Assembly (NCBI GenBank): GCA_025201375.1
Contig: JAIWZP010000010.1
Span: 186,001-250,000, forward strand
DNA length: 64,000 nt
Direction: 5' to 3'
From: Gongronella butleri
Taxonomy: Eukaryota > Mucoromycota > Mucoromycetes > Mucorales > Cunninghamellaceae
This document shows positions 1-11,675 of this stretch, piece after piece. Numbering within the stretch: position 1 is the stretch's first letter; the number at the start of each line of letters is the position of its first letter. The translations under genes and the position numbers were made by a program. Below the pieces are notes generated by a model. That model made no database searches and was not told where the DNA came from. It saw only the letters and a program-made list of their open reading frames with translations.

Positions 1-227
1 GCTACATGTCAGATGATTCGGACGTCGATCACACCAATAGCACATTCAGCCTCGTCGCAGGAAGCGAAGCGATTGCTGAATCGGCCGAAACCAGCGTGTG
101 GAAAGGTAAAAATCAAAGAAAAGGAGAAAAAAAAAAAAGAAATAGAAAAAGCTATTGCCATGGCATGCTCACGCCTCTTTTTTTTCCACGGCCCAAAGAT
201 CTCCTGGCTCGCGAATTGCATCAGTAG
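1..227 (+). CDS. 3' end of an unknown gene (partial)
   Basis: The frame is open from the left edge of the window, is rich in Ser, Glu and Asp, and runs to a probable donor (GTAAAA) after base 105. A T-rich stretch and an AAAG acceptor at 195-198 follow. The last exon (199-227) encodes DLLARELHQ and a TAG stop, and the splice keeps frame (phase 1). The unspliced frame is also open, but the middle is Lys/Arg-rich low-complexity typical of the introns here, so the spliced reading is preferred. The protein family cannot be told from about 43 residues. The next gene lies downstream on the same strand. Confidence 0.5.
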   Translation, partial: YMSDDSDVDHTNSTFSLVAGSEAIAESAETSVWKGKNQRKGEKKKRNRKSYCHGMLTPLFFPRPKDLLARELHQ

Positions 228-723
228 AAAATAAAAAAAGGCGGGAAAACACTGATCGTTTTGTGGGTCAGGCGCTGTTTTGCCCATTTCATGACAAATT
301 AGGGCCAATGAGCGGCAATTGAGCGGGGCGCCTGAGAAAAAAAAACACAAAAAAAGCCCAAGCCAAATTCCAATGGGCGCATTTCTGTTCCTTCGCCTCT
401 CTTTTCCCTTTTGTTCCTTTTCTTTTTGGCGTCACCACCTTTTTTTTTTTTTCTTTTTTTTTTTTTGCACGTGTGCCGTCGACTTTTGTCCTCCCTTTCT
501 CACCCGCCTCGACAACCCGCCACTCTACACACGCACCACACACACACACGCACCCACGCACACGGACACACGCGAAAACATATACACTCTCCCTTGCCGC
601 TGCCTTTTTTTTTTGTCCCTTCTTTTTTTTTTTTTTTTTGTCGTGGCACGCCAGGCCCCTCACCCCCAGCCGTCTCTCTCTATTACACTATATTTTCTGT
701 CTCTTTTACGTTAGTCTCATCGG
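228..723. promoter_or_regulatory. Intergenic region upstream of the mitochondrial carrier
   Basis: No supportable gene. The region is dominated by long T and A tracts and pyrimidine runs, with a CA-rich microsatellite (ACACAC units broken by CG) at about 525-575. It lies between the stop of the partial gene and the ATG at 724, so it should hold that gene's 3' UTR and the carrier's promoter and 5' UTR. Confidence 0.4.
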
Positions 724-2179
724 ATGGATTACGCCTCTTCTCGGCTAAAAAGTTTCATGTAAGGCGAAAACGACACGCATGGCGTGCCTTTTGGTCAACG
801 TCTTATTGACCTCACTCTTTTAATGCTTATTTTTCCTATAGTCGAACACATGAAAATCTCAAACATGCAATTGCTGGTGCAGGCGCTGGAGTTGCGTCAT
901 CCATAGTCGTTGTGCCGCTTGATGTGGTCAAGACGCGCTTACAAAATCAGGGCAAGCCACCACCAGGCGCCCTGCAGTACCATGGCACATCGGGTAAAAC
1001 AAGTGAACAGGCTCACGGGGGAGCGTCTCAAAACAATTGAGCTCATCCACCATCTAAACCTCGGATCCAGGTACATTGTCAAGGATTTGGAAGGAAGAAG
1101 GCATCCGCGGTCTGTATCGCGGCCTTGGCCCTACGATTTTTGGATACCTGCCTACGTGGGCCATCTATTTCACCACATACGACTATTGCAAGGCCGAATG
1201 GGCTAACTATCTAACAGGTAAACAACTCAAAAACGCCCAAAACGCCGAAATCTCATCCTTTTTCTCCTTTTTCTCCCCTCTGAAAAGGCACATCCGGCCA
1301 CGAGTGGCTGACACACATCTTGTCTGCCATGACGGCAGGCGCAGCATCGACGACACTGACGAATCCATTGTGGGTGATCAAGACGCGGTTCATGGTAGGC
1401 CGGATTTTGCGCCAATTTTTGGACAACCAGAGGCTGACAGTGCTTTTTTTCCATTGTTTTAGACGCAGAGCGACTCAACGCCGTATCGCTACAACAATAC
1501 CATTCATGCATTCCGCACAATTGCCAAGGAGGAGGGGATTCGCGGCTTTTACAAGGGGCTCGGCACATCGCTGATCGGTGTCAGCCACGTGGCCGTGCAA
1601 TTCCCACTGTACGAGAAGCTCAAGGCCTGGTTCGGTAAACATGCAGCAAACGCGGCTGACAAGCGCGTGCAAAAAAAAAAAAAAAAAAAACGAGGAAAGT
1701 GCCCGATCTGACGCGCCTTTTCGCGTCTTTTTCGCGTTTTACAGGGCAAGGCGACGTGACGTCCGGGAACATTGGCATTCTATTGGCATCTTCTCTGTCA
1801 AAGATGGCGGCAAGCACAGCGACATATCCCCACGAGGTAAGGACATGGACAAGAGAGGGGAAAAAAGGAAAAAGAGGGGTCTTAAAAGTTTTATTTTTGG
1901 CATCTTGATGGTGTGATGGATGACGCATGGAGCTTATCTTTTTTCTTGATTTTTTTTTTCCTCTAGGTGATTCGTACGCGTCTGCAGAACCAGACGGTCA
2001 AGCCATTCAAATACCACGGGGTGATCCACGCCTTCAAGGTGATTTTGGCCGAGGAAGGATACCGCGGATTTTACAAAGGAATGCCGACCAATCTGCTGCG
2101 CACCGTGCCATCATCGGCACTCACCATCCTCACCTACGAAGTGATCGTCTTCCGCTTTGATCAGCTCAAAAATTCATAA
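724..2179 (+). CDS. Mitochondrial carrier, NAD+/pyrimidine nucleotide/folate type (NDT1/YIA6-like)
   Basis: Mitochondrial carrier family (SLC25) inner-membrane transporter. Seven exons: 724-758, 842-993, 1071-1217, 1288-1394, 1463-1634, 1745-1836 and 1967-2179, all joined in frame to give 305 aa, the usual family length. The three repeat signatures are visible as PLDVVKTRLQ, PLWVIKTRFM and PHEVIRTRLQ, each followed by a GxxxFYKG/LYRG-type helix. The Trp in the second signature and the SHVAVQFPLYEKLK segment are typical of the subfamily holding yeast Yia6/Yea6 (NAD+), Rim2 (pyrimidine nucleotides) and human SLC25A32 (FAD/folate). NAD+ carrier is the favoured call, but substrate is inference. 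The ATG at 724 is chosen because its short exon joins the second exon in frame to complete the N-terminus. Confidence 0.82.
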
Positions 2180-4616
2180 GCGAGGAGCCGACTTTTTCTC
2201 TTTGCCCTCCTTTTGCTCCTATTTATTCTCTCTATTGTGTATTTACCGGGCCCAATGGGCCTCTTCCCCTTTTCCACCCTCCGCGCCAACGCGCAGCTTC
2301 CCCTGATCATACCTGTTTTTTTTTATTCTTGCTCTTTTTTTGCTTTTACTTGCTTTTTTTCTTATTTTTTACCCTCTTTGCTGCTCGATCCATTGTACAC
2401 AAGACCCACTCGCTCTCTTTCCCTGACCCTCATCGTCCCATACCTCTTTTGCTCTCCTTTTTATCACGCTTTGCACGCCCCCGATCACCCCCCCCCCATT
2501 TCGCCAACAATAGACTCATCTCGCCCCAAATAAAAAAAATTGCATAAGAATAACCCCCATACTGGCCAGAAGCACATTTTTAACCTTTAAAACATACTAC
2601 TTTATCATTGTTACAATATGCCCATAAAAAGCCTATGATGATGGGATTTTTTTAAGAGTTTTTTCTTTTCTTTTCTCTTGGTTGCTTGTTGCTTAATTCG
2701 TTGCATAAAAGTACAAGAGTCACGCCACGCAGTGCATTGAGTGCCTACTGTACTCCAAAGATGTCATAAAAATCGCACGCCATTGAGGGAGTTTTCGAGG
2801 AAACGACCCGCAAAGCTTGGTTTTATGTAGAAACTTTCGTTTCTCAATCAGTTTTAATCGCATTTTGGTAATTGGGGTTCATTCGACAGAGAATTGAATT
2901 CTGCGTGCTTTATAACAACAGGATGTTTATTATTTATTTTGCAACTTGCCAATAGATTTGGATAAAAATCTTAAAATGCATTTTTGACACTGTAAAACCC
3001 CGTTCATTGGGACAGCGAAGCGGATGAAAAAGGATGCCAGTGCGCGTCTCTTTCCAATGGCAGATGTTTTCCCCTGGATGCAACGGCTATGAAATCAAGA
3101 AAATCGTCATAACGCTATTTTTAATGTATTTTGGTCGTTTGTCCCCAAGATTACTCTGTCTTTTATGAACTAACTGTCGATCTGACGCTTGCCAGCCTTG
3201 TCGTTCAAATGAGCCTACGTTTGTGCCGCTGCGATCACTAGATGGCGCACAGCATCAATGGTCAAAAATCGCCAATTGTCCTAGGGGTACAGTCGAGTAT
3301 TTGGAATTAGCGAATTTTTGGTCCTCTGGTCGCCACGCCATCCATCCACATGAGTAAATGGCCTTCCATTAATCGATAAAAATGCAATAAAACGCCAAGG
3401 TCCATCGACTGGTTTCAGATAAAAATACGTTTTAGCTCTAATTTTCGACTCAAGGTCATCACGGCGACAAATGCACCTATCTTCGAGAAACACACACCAA
3501 CAAAAAGAGCTCAATCCGACGCGTATGTAAATGTACGAGATCAGTGGAAAAGAAGGGGCTTTAGCAAAAATGACGCGCGACAAAGTTTATTATGAATTTT
3601 GATGCGTCGTAAATGCGCGTCCGCATGGATGTTCTTGCGCGATTTTTTGCGTCAGACTCATGCATCTGGCGTGACTCTTTCCGATGAACACGTCAAAAGT
3701 GGATTTACAGCGCGGTTTTCCCGTGCAATTCGCGTGCAAAGTGTAAGTTAAAATTGCCCATTGCTCATCCGTGAGCATATGGACGTCGCTCATTTTTGAT
3801 ATTTCTAGTGGTTTCTCCATGGGAGGTTTCTTGTGTGCAAGTTGGGAGTCATTCTGAGGACCCAAGTGTTCGATTTTTGTTTTCAAGCTCGCCACGGCTG
3901 TTTGTTTTATTTCACGTCAAGTGCCCGGAAAAGGACTTTTCGCGGCGCGTTTCGCCTCCCCGGTGTTTTTAAATGGCCATTACACGTCATGATGCAGTAT
4001 GGGGCGCCATAGTGCCTGGCCGCCGAACGACAAGATGACATTTTCGCTAAAATAACAAAGGTGCATCGAGAGAAACTTGTCCAAACGACCCCAGATATGA
4101 ACTCAATAATAATCGTTGACAAATGAGGCCAATGGCAGCAGGGTTTTTCGGAAAGCAATTATTCATGAATTACATTTTATGCGTCAAAAATCAAGATTAA
4201 AATAACCATTTGAGCATTGCTCTTCATCCAGCGGCCGCAGTGCCTCAGTGGTGGGCTCATTCAATCGAAAGGACTTGAGAGGAACTCATTCAAAAAAAGA
4301 ATTTCCTGCAGGTTGATACCCCATCGACAAACGAGCTACTGTAAATGCACAACATTAATTACAGTTTTTGTCGTGATTTTCTCGGAACCAGCTTTATAGA
4401 TCTTCTTTTTTTCTGCACAATGCGGGACGAAAATTACAAAGTCCTGAACATGGTAATCGTTTCCGCCCATCCCCCCCCCCTTCATTGGAACCATTCCTTT
4501 TGCCAAAAAAAATCCCCCAAAATAAATCATAGAAAAAGGTGATGCTTCATTAAGATGAGTCGTTGGTGGTATATTCATGGCGACAATGCGAGTTAAAAAA
4601 AAAAAAAAAGAAGGGC
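2180..4616. other. Long gene-free stretch
   Basis: Bases 2180-2550 are pyrimidine-rich and end near an AATAAA-like run, as expected for the carrier's 3' UTR. From about 2550 to 4550 I see no conserved reading frame on either strand. The composition shifts to AT-rich DNA with many GCGTC/GACGC words, like the decayed repeat DNA at 12.6-14 kb and 31-32.3 kb. About 4470-4616 is probably the 3' flank of the minus-strand gene ending at 4617. No tRNA or transposon terminus was recognised. Confidence 0.5.
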
Positions 4617-6234
4617 TTAGGGTGGGGCTGATGACGGGGTGGGGGCACTGTTTTCGTCTGGTGTTGCGCTGGATGGCTTTCCAAGGCTGAAGCCATGCTG
4701 GAGGATGAAGGGGTCGCTGTTCCACAGGCGTGCAACCTCAGTGGTGATGCGAGTCATGTGCAAGCAGCCCTGTTTGACAGGTTTGGGCCACGTGACTTCT
4801 TGATCGGTAGATAAGGCACGGATTTGGCGCAACAAGGCGACACAGAGCTAAAAGACAATAAAAACAATAAAAAAAAACATCCGCCATGAGTCAGGGCCCA
4901 CTTTTTTTTCCTTAAAATCCAAAATTTACCTTTAAAAAGTCGTGGACTTGGTCCGCGAAATGTTGGCATTGATGGGGTAAGATGAGCTGGGTGGAGTCTG
5001 CGTCATTTAGTGATGTTTGCAGGTGGTTTGCGGCCTGGCAGGCGAGCTGTGTCTGGGTATGGAGGGCATCAAGAGCTGCGGCTGTGGTTGTCATGGCATT
5101 GGGGCCATTGGTGGCTGTGGAGGTGGTGGAGGTGGTGGAGGTGGTAGTGTTGCGCAATTCGGCGATGGCGTCGGCGAGGACGCGGTGTAAATTGAGCGCT
5201 GCATGGACGGCGGTGTTTAATTGGACGATGAGGGGCGATTGGGGGGCAAAAGGCGATGTGGATGGGGACGGTGTCGAGGATGAGACGGACAGTGGTGGAG
5301 ACGAGGCGTCAGGAACGCCTAATTTGTTGGACATGGATGAGATGGACGAGATGGATGGCAATGGAGGCACAGGCGGTGGGGTTGCTCTTGTGGTAGACCC
5401 ATTTTCCGAATGGGCGGGTGGGGTCAGAGGTGCGGGCGGTGGCAGGGAAGAAGCAGCGGCCTTGTAGGCGTCGTCGTTGGAAGCAGGATCAGACATCGGC
5501 GTTGCCCAAGGTTGGAACACGAGCCACGCGTCTTTGATGTCCACCGTGACGCCGTGAATGCAAAGAAGAAGCTGCCGATACCGCTTGGCATCGATTTGAT
5601 TGGCCATGGACGGCCATTGCGCATGAATGGCTCGTGTCGTGTCCATTAGTAATAAAACACACTGCGATGCTAGCGATGCAAGCGCGGTGGGTGTCGTGGG
5701 CGGCGACAATAGCTCGGACGACGACAATTGCTGCCATTGCAATGCTTGCCGCCGCGTCGCCGTCTCCAATTGCCTCGAAATCGAATGTAAAGGCTGAATC
5801 AGCCCAAAAACGCTGTTTGGAGGCAAACATCGCTCCAGGGTCGCCGCAAGCGATTGGCAAGCAAACACGAGCGTGTCGCACGCAGAAACAAGCTTGCCCT
5901 GTTGCCCGGCGATGGCCGCCAATGTCCCGGACCCTGGAGAAGTTGCTGGTGGGGGCGGCGTCGTTGTTTTCACCGTCGTCTTGGAATCCAATGAATGTTT
6001 CCGGATCGATGGCACCACTCGGCTGCCCACAAGCGGATGATGTGGCAATCGATAGTAGTGACCCTGCGGCCGAGACGTCGTTGTCGTCGTTGTTGCGTCT
6101 GCTTGTCTCGTTGTCGTCGTCGGTGTCGTCGTCCCCACTATCGAGGCACCGGCCGCTACTCCAGGCAGCGACAGCCCGCGCTTGTTCATAGACGCCCCAG
6201 CAGACGCTCCCAACGGACCACTGGACGGCTCCAT
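4617..6234 (-). CDS. Unknown protein with helical and Ser/Thr/Pro-rich regions
   Basis: Two exons, 6234-4930 and 4847-4617, joined in frame (phase 0) give 511 aa. The ATG at 6234 starts MEPSSGPLG; the open frame upstream is a Phe/Ser-rich translation of the T-rich leader. The N-terminal 90 residues are Gly/Thr-rich low complexity. About 100-260 is an Ala/Leu/Gln-rich helical region (CQSLAATLERCLPP, HSISRQLETATRR). A Pro/Ser/Thr linker follows at about 265-350. The C-terminal 150 residues are again helical (AVHAALNLHRVLADAI, MTRITTEVARLWN). The two helical blocks faintly recall the fungal Sog2/RAM-pathway C-terminal region, but this is a guess from pattern only. A Pro-rich tail ends the protein. 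The next gene upstream on the same strand is the ubiquitin hydrolase. Confidence 0.75.
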
Positions 6235-6790
6235 CAAATAAAAAAAAAAGGAGAGGGCAGGAAAAATAAAAAAAAGAAGCGAGAGAAAGCAGGAAGAAAA
6301 AGGAAATCTTTCTTTTCTCGACATTGCCGTTTTTGTCCACTGGAAAGAGAAAAAAAGAAGCTGCCTACGCCAACCAATGGCAGCCCAGCCCTATTTTCTT
6401 GGCGTGCTTCTTTTCTAAAGATGCCATTGAAATGCCATTGGGACCCATTAGACACCATGGAGACCCATGAAGAGATCAATGGGGGTCATGGAGACTCATT
6501 GCGATGTCACTGAAGGTCATTGAGAGAGAATCAGAGTCCATGTCACAGCCATGAAAAGTAGAAATGAGGCGCATTTCGGCCCTTTTGGTGCGGCGACCGC
6601 GGATTGGGCGGAACCCAGCGCTCGCCGCGTGCCATGCGCGAGGCATGTTTCCCCTAAAGCATAAAAAGAGGTCAGTGCCACCCACCAGTGGATAAAAGGA
6701 AAAAAGGAAAAAAAAATTTATTCATTCACTGCGATCCAAAAAATGTTTTGAAAAGTGAGAGAGAGAGAAAAAAAAAACGAGCAATTGGGC
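6235..6790. promoter_or_regulatory. Intergenic region between the UCH gene and the unknown gene
   Basis: This holds the 3' flank of the ubiquitin hydrolase and the promoter of the downstream gene, both on the minus strand. Purine-rich tracts on the plus strand mark the pyrimidine-rich leader. At about 6420-6530 there is an irregular run of short CCATTG/CCATGG/GAGACC words. It looks like local slippage, and no function is claimed. Confidence 0.35.
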
Positions 6791-7843
6791 CTAGGGTGAC
6801 GCGACAAGCGCGAGAATCGCGTCTGTGGCTGGCTTGGGTTCCATGGCCTGGTACTGTTGGATGTACTTTTCGGCGCCCTGTAAAAAATAAATAAAAAATA
6901 AAAAAAATGAGACTCATACCCCGCATCTATTTGCTTGTTTGTTTGTTTGTGATTCCACGTTTTACGTGCCTTGGCGAGGGACGACGTCAGGCGACCGTGA
7001 TTCAATGGCAACGCGAATTGGCTGTCAAGCTCGTATAGGTGACCATCAACGACGACAAAGCAGACATAGTGGAATTCGGCGGCACTTTCGTCGTCCTCTG
7101 TGATGTTGGTAGCAGCGGCGGCTGCTGCGGACGTGGTCTGTTTGGCGGCCTCGTGCAGCAGACGCAATTCATTGGACTCGCTGAGCCAGTCGACGCGTTC
7201 GTCGGGCGACATGCCCTTGGCCTGTACAAAGAAGTTGTGCAGCGTGCCGGGTCCAATGATCTCCTTGTCATCATTGTTGCCCAGCGCATGCAACAGTGCC
7301 ATCATCCCACAGTGGCTGTGCGCCACCTGCTTGAAGAAAATCACGTTCGGACTGATGCTCTGCTCCAATTTCGCAAGACGCGTCTCTTCAGCCACCTTGA
7401 ACGCTTGATAACCCGCGTGCTGCGGAAAAATGTACACCACCGCCATCATCCTTGCCAAATCCTCCTCCAAGCACCCCAATTCTAGGTGATTTTTTTTTTT
7501 ACCAAATACGTCAGCCCATCCGAACAAAAAAAAAGAACGAGCCTGATCCCCTGTTTTTGTCCATTTGCGCGTCTATTTTACCATTGACCTTGATAAAGCG
7601 CCATTTATCTTGAACGCCTGACGCGTGCATGATCTATCAATGAAACATCAGCACTCATAAACACAATGAGCGTGCCACTTACCGTATTCCAGACCTGAAC
7701 CAGTGGCAACAAGTGCGAAAAAAAAGTGAGAAAGCGCGAAAAAAAAAAAAAAAGTAGAATTAAGGGTCAAGGAGCGTGTTTCCTACCTCAGGGTCAGCCT
7801 CAAATGGCAGTTGGCCCGCGCCAATCTTTTCGTGGTTCGTCAT
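6791..7843 (-). CDS. Ubiquitin carboxyl-terminal hydrolase, UCH-L3/YUH1 family (peptidase C12)
   Basis: Cysteine protease that removes small adducts from the C-terminus of ubiquitin or Rub1/Nedd8. Exons 7843-7787, 7694-7683 (12 nt), 7633-7582, 7481-6970 and 6877-6791 give 239 aa, close to UCHL3 (230). The N-terminus GQLPFEADPEVWN matches the family's LPLEANPEV. The Gln oxyanion residue (about 92) and nucleophile Cys (about 98) lie in FFKQVAHSHCGMMALLHA; His about 178 (AEFHYV) and Asp about 193 (YELD) complete the triad. The Gly after Cys is kept, but the usual TIGL is MMAL. The last intron seems to use a GC donor (AAG/GCACGT at 6970/6969): only this gives the expected AEKYIQQ C-terminus. The 12 nt exon is required by frame and alignment. 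Confidence 0.88.
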
Positions 7844-8063
7844 CGTGTGTACGTGTTTGGATGAGTAAGTGGTGTCAACGAAAACGAAAGAAGAAAATGG
7901 AAAAAATGGGAAAAACAAGAGAAGCCCAAATAAATAGGACGGGAAAGGAAGGGCTGAAACAAAAAGACGCTAAATTGTTTTGGGTGGTCACACAAAGCTG
8001 CATGAATGAGGTTTTTATACGCGACTTTTTTTTAAAAAAAAAAATAAAAGAATACAGTAAAAA

Positions 8064-11000
8064 TCAAAGATGCGTCATCAATGCTAGCAACGTCAACACC
8101 AAGCTCTGCAAATCCTTGCTGTACTCGGGCTTGTCCAAGAGTTCTATGATCACGATATGGAAAAATAAAAAGAGCCCATAAAAAGTCGGGTCGCGTTCTT
8201 TTTCACGTTTTTAATTTTTTTTTCCTACCTTCAAGCCATTGTTTTGTATCGACAAGAACAGCTGTATAGTCCATGAGTAGCAGGTTGCCCTGGTCCTTGT
8301 AGCAGACCTGCAGAATGGTGTGGAAGCCGAGGAGAAGTGCGCGCACGGCACGCGGCGACAAATTGGGTATAAAACGCATGGACAGCGCAAAGTCAAAATA
8401 CTCTTGCACAATCTTGCGCTTGTCCGTGGTGTTGCTTGCACACTGCATCACCACATTCAGCGTCATGATCAATTGCTCAACAAGCATCGGATATTCCAGC
8501 AACCACCTAAAATAATCACCAAAAAAAATAGTCAAACACGATGAAAAATCGTGCCAATCAGGCTTTTTCTATTTTTCTTTTTTTTTCATACCCGAGTCGC
8601 GTCTGTGTCGCGTCCCACCAGCCAGTGACCAAGGGAAAGAAGAAACACCGGCCTGCGATCCCGGCCAATTGGTTGCGCTGGATTTTTTGCTGCTGTCGCT
8701 GTTCAGCTGCCATGCGCGACGACTTGAAAACCACCTTGGACGATGACGAAGTAGACGGTGGTGCGGGCCAGTCCTGCCCAAAAAAAAAAAAAAAAAAAGT
8801 GCGCGTGAGAAATTTAGGGGTACAAGGCATCAATGGCGAAAATAGGGCAATTTTACCAGCTGCATTGCCTCTTGATGGTCCTCTACAGGGAGTGGGATGG
8901 GCGGCAAGGCCGTTCCTGCGGGTGGCGGTGCGGACGACGATGTTTTGGACGTATCCCACCCAGACAGCTCGAGAGCTGCAATAGAAAGCACACGCAAAAT
9001 CATTGTTCGCTGGCTCACCGATGTGTTTTTGCTAAAGACCTGGTCAATTGCGAGGCTAAGAATGAAGAAGAAGAAAAAAAGGACATGAATGGCAAGTAGA
9101 CAACCCCCTTTTCAAGGTCACTTACGGTGCGGCAATCTGAGGTGAGCCCACAACGAGCGCAGCCAGCGCTTGGATCTGCAATTGCTGCTGATCAGTGATG
9201 CTATACGACTCGGGAAACATGATCAGCCTCTGCACAAGCGTCGGTGCCCATTCATCTAGCGATAATTAGATAAAAGGAGAATTAGCCATTTTTTAGTTTT
9301 TATTTTATTTTATTTTACCAATTTCCGTGCCGTGGCCGATTTTCACGCGGATCAATGGTGCTGCGGCTCGAAGCGCGACTTCCAGCATCACAGGATCCTC
9401 CTGGTTCTTGAGATAATCGCTGAGCTCCGACAGGTATCTAGAAAAAAAACAAAAGCAAAATCAATAAACATTATCTTGGACGCGTCTCCACCGTGGCGCC
9501 CCATGGCAAAGCAATCTCTCTTTTTACGCTGGTGTGCGCACGCGCTTCTTCTTGCTGGCATCGACCTCTTCTTCGTCGGATTCGTCCTCCATGGCGTATG
9601 GCACGAGATCCGGGTCCTCTTTTTCGTCTTCGTCGTCATCGTCGTCCGGTACCACGAGCGCATCGGGATCTAGCTCGTCCTCGTCCTCCTCGTCGCCGTC
9701 CGAGTCCAGGTTACTCGCCACGGCATCGTCAGGCTCTTCCACGACCGTCAATGGCTGATCCAGATCAACCAAGACCAAGGCATCTGGCGCGTATGCAAGC
9801 GCTTTGAGATCCAGCAGATCCTGCTCCATGTCAACGCCAAAATCCAGTTTATCCCTGCCATTGGACATCTTGTCAGCCATGACCTCCGCGACAATCTAAT
9901 TCAATGGGGGTCGCAACCGTGAGCATTTAAACCCGAATAAAAAAAACATATCTTTACCATGCTGAGCTTGGCTGTGGCGGCATCGGCTGTCTTGAGCCAC
10001 GCCGTGATCCCATTGCGTAGCTGGCCCGTGCTCTGGATATCGCCCATCATCAATTCGTCCGTGTAGCCAAAGAGAATCATGAGGCACGCCGTTAAATCTG
10101 AAAAAAAGGAGGGAAAAAGGTCATTTCAGACGTTTTTCGAGGCAAAAAAAAAAGGGGGGACGTTACATTGGCGCTCTGAATCGCTGCTGTGATTGATAAA
10201 AACAGGATCGGCCCAGCGCTCCGTCACCTTGTCGGCACATTTGTACACAAACAGCTTTGTTTCGTCTGCCAGGGGCATGGTCGCGTCGTCCCCGTCGATG
10301 TTGTCGTCCTTTGCCAAGCCAATGGCATGTATCCCCATGGCGACGGCCGTGCGCACGACGGGGATAGGCCAATGGCCGAGTTTGATCGTGAGTGCGTAGA
10401 GGACAAAGTCGGCGACCGTCGATGCGTCATACAAAATGGGCTGGAGACGTGTCGCAAGCCTCTGGATGGCCGACGCGAGTGCCGTGGACGCGAGCGGCGG
10501 ATGGAATCGCGTCAATTGCTGCTGGATGTACCGCAGCACCGCGCCATGACGCGTCTCTTTTGCCGTCAATCGGTCCAATCGCTTCCAGATCTGCAGACAC
10601 CGCCTCTGGTACGTTGCTGCATCCGCTTGACGCGCGCACTCATCCACAACCACCGTCAAAAAGGCAGAAAAACACACATCTGAATAAAAATAAAAATGAG
10701 GGACACGCGTTTTTTCGCGCTTTTTCGCGTTTCTCGCGTTTCTCATGTGTTTTCCACGATTTCCTTCTTCCCCCTTTTTTCTTCTTGTTCCATTTTGTAC
10801 CTTGATACCCCTGACGGACCATCTTTGCTAGTAGCTCGGTGATCAATTCAAGCGCCGTGTCGTTGCAAGTTTGGCTCATTTGAGCCGCGATGTGGCGGGT
10901 AATGGTGGGATAAAAGCGCGTATCCGTGTACCATTCGCGCGTGTCGTCGTCCTGGAAGTCTGTGTGGCGCAGGCCGAACGTGTTGGCCAGTTTGGCGGGC

Positions 11001-11491
11001 AAAGAGCAAAGATGGGAGGCAAAAAGAGCATGGTCGTCGATGAAATGCGCGTTTTCGACGTACAGGGCCATTTGATCCGCGCTCACATAATGTCTGAGCA
11101 AGGTTGCGTACGTGTCGAGGACATCGAGCGACGCGCCGGCCTCGGTGGCGAGCGGCAGGCACGCCAAAAGCACGGGAAGGCTCACCTGAGCAAGTTGCAC
11201 ACGCAATTCGCCAGAATGCTGCCATTCCTTGCCATTGGAGGCACCCACGAGCGTCGCTTGCAGCGCATGTCGATCCTCGGCCGTCGTCGTCAGCAACATG
11301 CCCCACTGCGGCACAAGTGTCCCAAAGATCAGCTGCACATGCCGCGTCCATGCCGCATTCGCCACTAAGCCGGCGTCCAGCCCGGCAAGCGGCCGACGCA
11401 CACACCCTCGCACATCGTCAGCACTCGCAGACCCAGAAGCAGCGCTGACAGACGCATCCAAAGCGATCAAATCCGCAGGTGAAAGGCCCAT
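8064..11491 (-). CDS. TEL2: Telomere length regulation protein TEL2 (TELO2/CLK2), TTT complex
   Basis: HEAT-like repeat scaffold of the Tel2-Tti1-Tti2 complex, which with Hsp90 matures PIKK kinases (TOR, ATM, ATR). Ten exons: 11491-10801, 10679-10167, 10097-9958, 9895-9528, 9437-9319, 9255-9126, 9055-8857, 8773-8592, 8506-8229 and 8143-8064, all in frame, 899 aa (fission yeast Tel2 is similar in size). An acidic stretch around residues 490-570 (DGDEEDEDELD, DDDDDEDEKEDPD) leads into the conserved C-terminal block: PAYLSELSDYLKNQEDP, ALRAAAPLIR, DEWAPTLVQRLI, QALAALVVGSPQIAAP and TMILRVLSIAALELSG. Further on come RCFFFPLVTGW and FIPNLSPRAVRALLLGF. The acidic linker is a known CK2-phosphorylated feature of Tel2 proteins. 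A divergent promoter is shared with the zinc-finger gene at 11.7 kb. Confidence 0.9.
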
Positions 11492-11675
11492 GACGCTTGA
11501 ACCACAGAAAAAAAAAAAATTGACAAAAAGAGGAAGGAAAAGAAAAAACTCAAATTGGAAACCCGCCCTTTTTATTCACCTCTTTTTTGCGCTTTCCTTC
11601 CTCTTCCCCTCTTCCACACACCCTCCCCCTTTTTTTTTTTCTGTTTTCTCTTTTTATCGTTTTCTTTCTCGTCAA

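Noticed and set aside
525..575. CA-rich run as a regulatory element
   Set aside because: Plain microsatellite in a low-complexity leader. No evidence of function.
3281..4158. Series of minus-strand frames of 83-101 aa
   Set aside because: Short, unlinked by plausible introns, no conserved motifs, and located in decayed repeat-like DNA.
7499..7560. Alternative exon of the ubiquitin hydrolase reading WADVFG
   Set aside because: It looked like the family's FVDVYG block, but the exon at 7582-7633 (DKWRFIKVN) joins 7481 in the right phase and aligns better. Using both would break the frame.
9524..9880. Acidic protein of 118 aa as a separate gene
   Set aside because: It is exon 4 of TEL2. The acidic linker and the in-frame join to the conserved block on both sides show this.
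10189..10683. 164 aa plus-strand frame opposite TEL2
   Set aside because: Antisense shadow of a TEL2 exon. The minus strand has conserved family blocks and in-frame splicing.
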